Shown: positions 62,208 through 64,000 of the stretch, in pieces
How positions within the stretch are numbered: the stretch's first letter is position 1
Layout: each line of letters begins with the position of its first letter
DNA from: Mycobacterium branderi
GTDB taxonomy: Bacteria; Actinomycetota; Actinomycetes; Mycobacteriales; Mycobacteriaceae
Assembly (NCBI RefSeq): GCF_010728725.1
Contig: NZ_AP022607.1
Span: 62,001 to 126,000 of the forward strand
Length of the DNA stretch: 64,000 nucleotides
Direction of reading: 5' to 3'
Program-made: the position numbers and the translations under genes
Notes under the pieces: model-generated
Seen by the model: the letters and a program-made list of their open reading frames with translations, nothing else
The model's database searches: none
Told to the model about the DNA's origin: nothing

Positions 62208-63371
62208 ATGAGGCTTGCCGTCGAAGCAGACTTGGAAAGTCTGCGCCAGTCGATCACCGCGCAGGCGCTGACCAGGGTGCGCCCGCTCGCCGAGCAAGTC
62301 GACCGGACGCAGCAGTTCTCCTGGGATCTCTGGAAGGCAGTATGCGATCTCGGGCTGACCCGACTGTCATTTCCGGAAAGGTTCGGCGGCGACGGCGGCA
62401 CCATCCGCGCCTACGCCGTCGCCTCGGCGGAGTTGGCTCAGCATTGCGCCGTCGCAGCGCTGTATCCCGGCACGTCCATCCAAGTGGCCGCGGCGCTCAT
62501 CGCGCACGGTAGCAGCCATCACGTGGCCGCTGTCGTGCCGCGATTGGTTGCCGGCGCGGCGATCGGCGCGTGGGCATTCACCGAGCCCGCCACTGGCTCC
62601 GACCCCCGCCAGATCACCACCCGCGCAGCGCGCGACGGCGCCGGCTGGGTACTGACGGGCGACAAGCAATTCATCTCCTATGCCGAGCAGGCCGAGATTG
62701 CGCTCGTCTTCGCCCGCACCTCGGACACCACTTTGGGCGCCTTCCTCGTTGACACATCGGCTTCGGGGTGGTCGGTCGGCTCCCCGAGTGAGGTCCTCTC
62801 GATGGGCGGCACCGAAGCACGGCCTGTGCGCCTCGACGGAGTTCGGATTCCGCAGACCGCTGCTGTCGGAGCACCAGACGCAGGTTTCGAAATCATGTTG
62901 AGCGGGGAGGCATTCGGCAAGGTACGTGCAGCTGCGATCTGCGTCGGTATCGCGCAGCGGGCACTCAGTGAAGCGGCGAACTACGGACTGACGCGCGAGC
63001 ACCGCGGCTCGCCGATTGCGCGGCGATTCCCGACGATCCAGGCGCTACTCGGTAATGCGGCCGCTCAAGTTCTGGCGGCCGAGGCATTGGTCTTGTCCTG
63101 CGCTGATTTGCTCGATCAGGGCGCATCGATACCGGGCGAGGCTGCCTCGGCGCGGCTCACCGCCAGCCGGGCTGCCCGGGAAGCCGCCACCGCCGCAATG
63201 CACGTATGCGGTGCATACGGTCTGACCCGTGACATGGTCGTGGAGCGGCTGTATCGCGAGGCGGTGTTCTTCGACGTCGCTCAAGGTGTGGCCGAGATCC
63301 AGCAGACAATCGTTGGTCGCGAAGTGCTGACTGCGGCGCAGAAGACGGGTCCCGGAGCAGGGACGCGCTGA
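62208..63371 (+). CDS. acyl-CoA dehydrogenase
   Basis: 387 residues from ATG 62208; GTG 62205 is equally possible, and GGAG lies about 10 bases upstream. Features are FTEPATGSDPRQITTRAARDGAGWVLTGDKQFISYAEQ, SMGGTEARPVRLDGVRIP and REHRGSPIARRFPTIQALLGNAAAQV, ending VAEIQQTIVGREVLTAAQKTG. It has the general dehydrogenase layout but the usual C-terminal GxYGGTNEI loop is replaced by VAQGVAEIQQTI. Convergent with the SDR at the window end. Confidence 0.85.
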   Translation: MRLAVEADLESLRQSITAQALTRVRPLAEQVDRTQQFSWDLWKAVCDLGLTRLSFPERFGGDGGTIRAYAVASAELAQHCAVAALYPGTSIQVAAALIAHGSSHHVAAVVPRLVAGAAIGAWAFTEPATGSDPRQITTRAARDGAGWVLTGDKQFISYAEQAEIALVFARTSDTTLGAFLVDTSASGWSVGSPSEVLSMGGTEARPVRLDGVRIPQTAAVGAPDAGFEIMLSGEAFGKVRAAAICVGIAQRALSEAANYGLTREHRGSPIARRFPTIQALLGNAAAQVLAAEALVLSCADLLDQGASIPGEAASARLTASRAAREAATAAMHVCGAYGLTRDMVVERLYREAVFFDVAQGVAEIQQTIVGREVLTAAQKTGPGAGTR

Positions 63372-63394
63372 ACGGCGTCGCTGGGGCCCGCCCG

Positions 63395-64000
63395 TCAGAA
63401 GATGCCGTAGCCGCCGTCTATGCGCATACAGTCGCCGGTATGAAATGACGACGCGGGACTGGCGAGATAGATTGCGATTCCGGCCCAGTCGTCGGGCGCA
63501 CCCCACCTTTTCAGCGGAATCCTGGGCAAGATCTTCTCGCTGATCGCCGGATTCTCGAGCCACTGGTCGAATACGCCCGAACGGGTCCACCCGGGCAAAA
63601 GCGCGTTGGCCCGGATTCCGTAGCGGCCGAACTCGACAGCCAGCGACCGAGTCAACCCGAGCAGACCTGCCTTGGCCGCCGCGTACGCCTGTTCACGCGG
63701 CGCACCGAAAATTGCGGCGATACTTGAGGTCAGCACGATGCTGCCACCGTTACCGAGATCGACCATGTGCCGGGCAGCCTCGCGTGCTGTGAGGTAGCTG
63801 CCGTCGAGGTCGATCCGCATGAGGGCACGCCATTGCTGCAGGGTCGAATCGAGGAAACGCGGATTCGTCATCGCATTGGCGAGGGCGGCGTTGGCGAAAC
63901 ATGAATCCAACCGCCCGAATTCACCGACGACGCGGGTCATCCCGTTCACTACCGCGTCCTCATCACTGATGTCGACCTCGTGTGCCGCAACCCGATGGCC
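63395..64000 (-). CDS. SDR family dehydrogenase, 5' end outside window
   Basis: At least 202 residues are visible, and the frame is open to the right edge, so the cofactor loop (GxxxGxG) lies beyond it. Conserved parts are CFANAALANA in place of NNAG, VLTSSIAAIFG, AYAAAKAGLLGLTRSLAVEFGRYGIRANALLPGWTR (YxxxK) and HTGDCMRIDGGYGIF. The unusual FANAAL in place of NNAG suggests a substrate-specific subgroup. It converges with the dehydrogenase at 62208. Confidence 0.88.
   Translation of the reverse strand, partial: GHRVAAHEVDISDEDAVVNGMTRVVGEFGRLDSCFANAALANAMTNPRFLDSTLQQWRALMRIDLDGSYLTAREAARHMVDLGNGGSIVLTSSIAAIFGAPREQAYAAAKAGLLGLTRSLAVEFGRYGIRANALLPGWTRSGVFDQWLENPAISEKILPRIPLKRWGAPDDWAGIAIYLASPASSFHTGDCMRIDGGYGIF

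Overview
The window is high-GC, densely packed actinobacterial DNA, most likely from a non-tuberculous, environmental Mycobacterium. The signs are many FadD/FadE/EchA-type genes, CaiB/BaiF CoA-transferases, F420/FMN luciferase-like (LLM) oxidoreductases, P450s, a DUF2339 membrane protein, DUF732-like secreted proteins, and frequent ATGA/GTGA start-stop overlaps. There are no rRNA, tRNA, CRISPR, phage or insertion-sequence genes.

Two catabolic blocks flank a conserved housekeeping block. Block 1 (about 1-33.2 kb) carries hydrolases, enoyl-CoA hydratases, an AveC-like membrane protein with a 39-residue partner, three LLM oxidoreductases, two P450s, three CoA-transferase loci (one a relic), a paired acyl-CoA dehydrogenase set, three AMP-forming acyl-CoA ligases, an Ltp/DUF35 aldolase-like pair, a two-domain VOC protein, an amidohydrolase, a MaoC-like protein and several SDRs. 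It also holds four FadR-type GntR regulators and one TetR. The central block (33.3-40.5 kb) has RtcB, an acyltransferase-3 membrane protein, DUF2339, a two-component system and a frameshifted anchored protein. Block 2 (40.5-64 kb) is again acyl-CoA chemistry: paired and single dehydrogenases, thioesterase, thiolase, hydratases, CoA-transferase, an APH-type kinase, SDRs, a PaaK-like ligase with a small companion, and an unusual FadD-like ligase. Two or three small secreted proteins interrupt it.

Together the genes look like a machine for activating (ligases, CoA-transferases), hydroxylating (P450, LLM), beta-oxidising (dehydrogenases, hydratases, SDRs, thiolase), retro-aldol cleaving (Ltp/DUF35) and opening rings of a hydrophobic, probably cyclic or terpenoid/steroid-like substrate. 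The substrate cannot be read from sequence. The most notable observations are: a recurring AT-rich box and -10 pattern at many promoters alongside four regulators with almost the same recognition helix; a 17-bp palindrome shared by two distant promoters; a possible LvaA/ACAD11-like 4-hydroxyacyl-CoA kinase module; ligase, MaoC and SDR proteins missing canonical catalytic residues; and several gene relics and frameshifts that mark recent decay.
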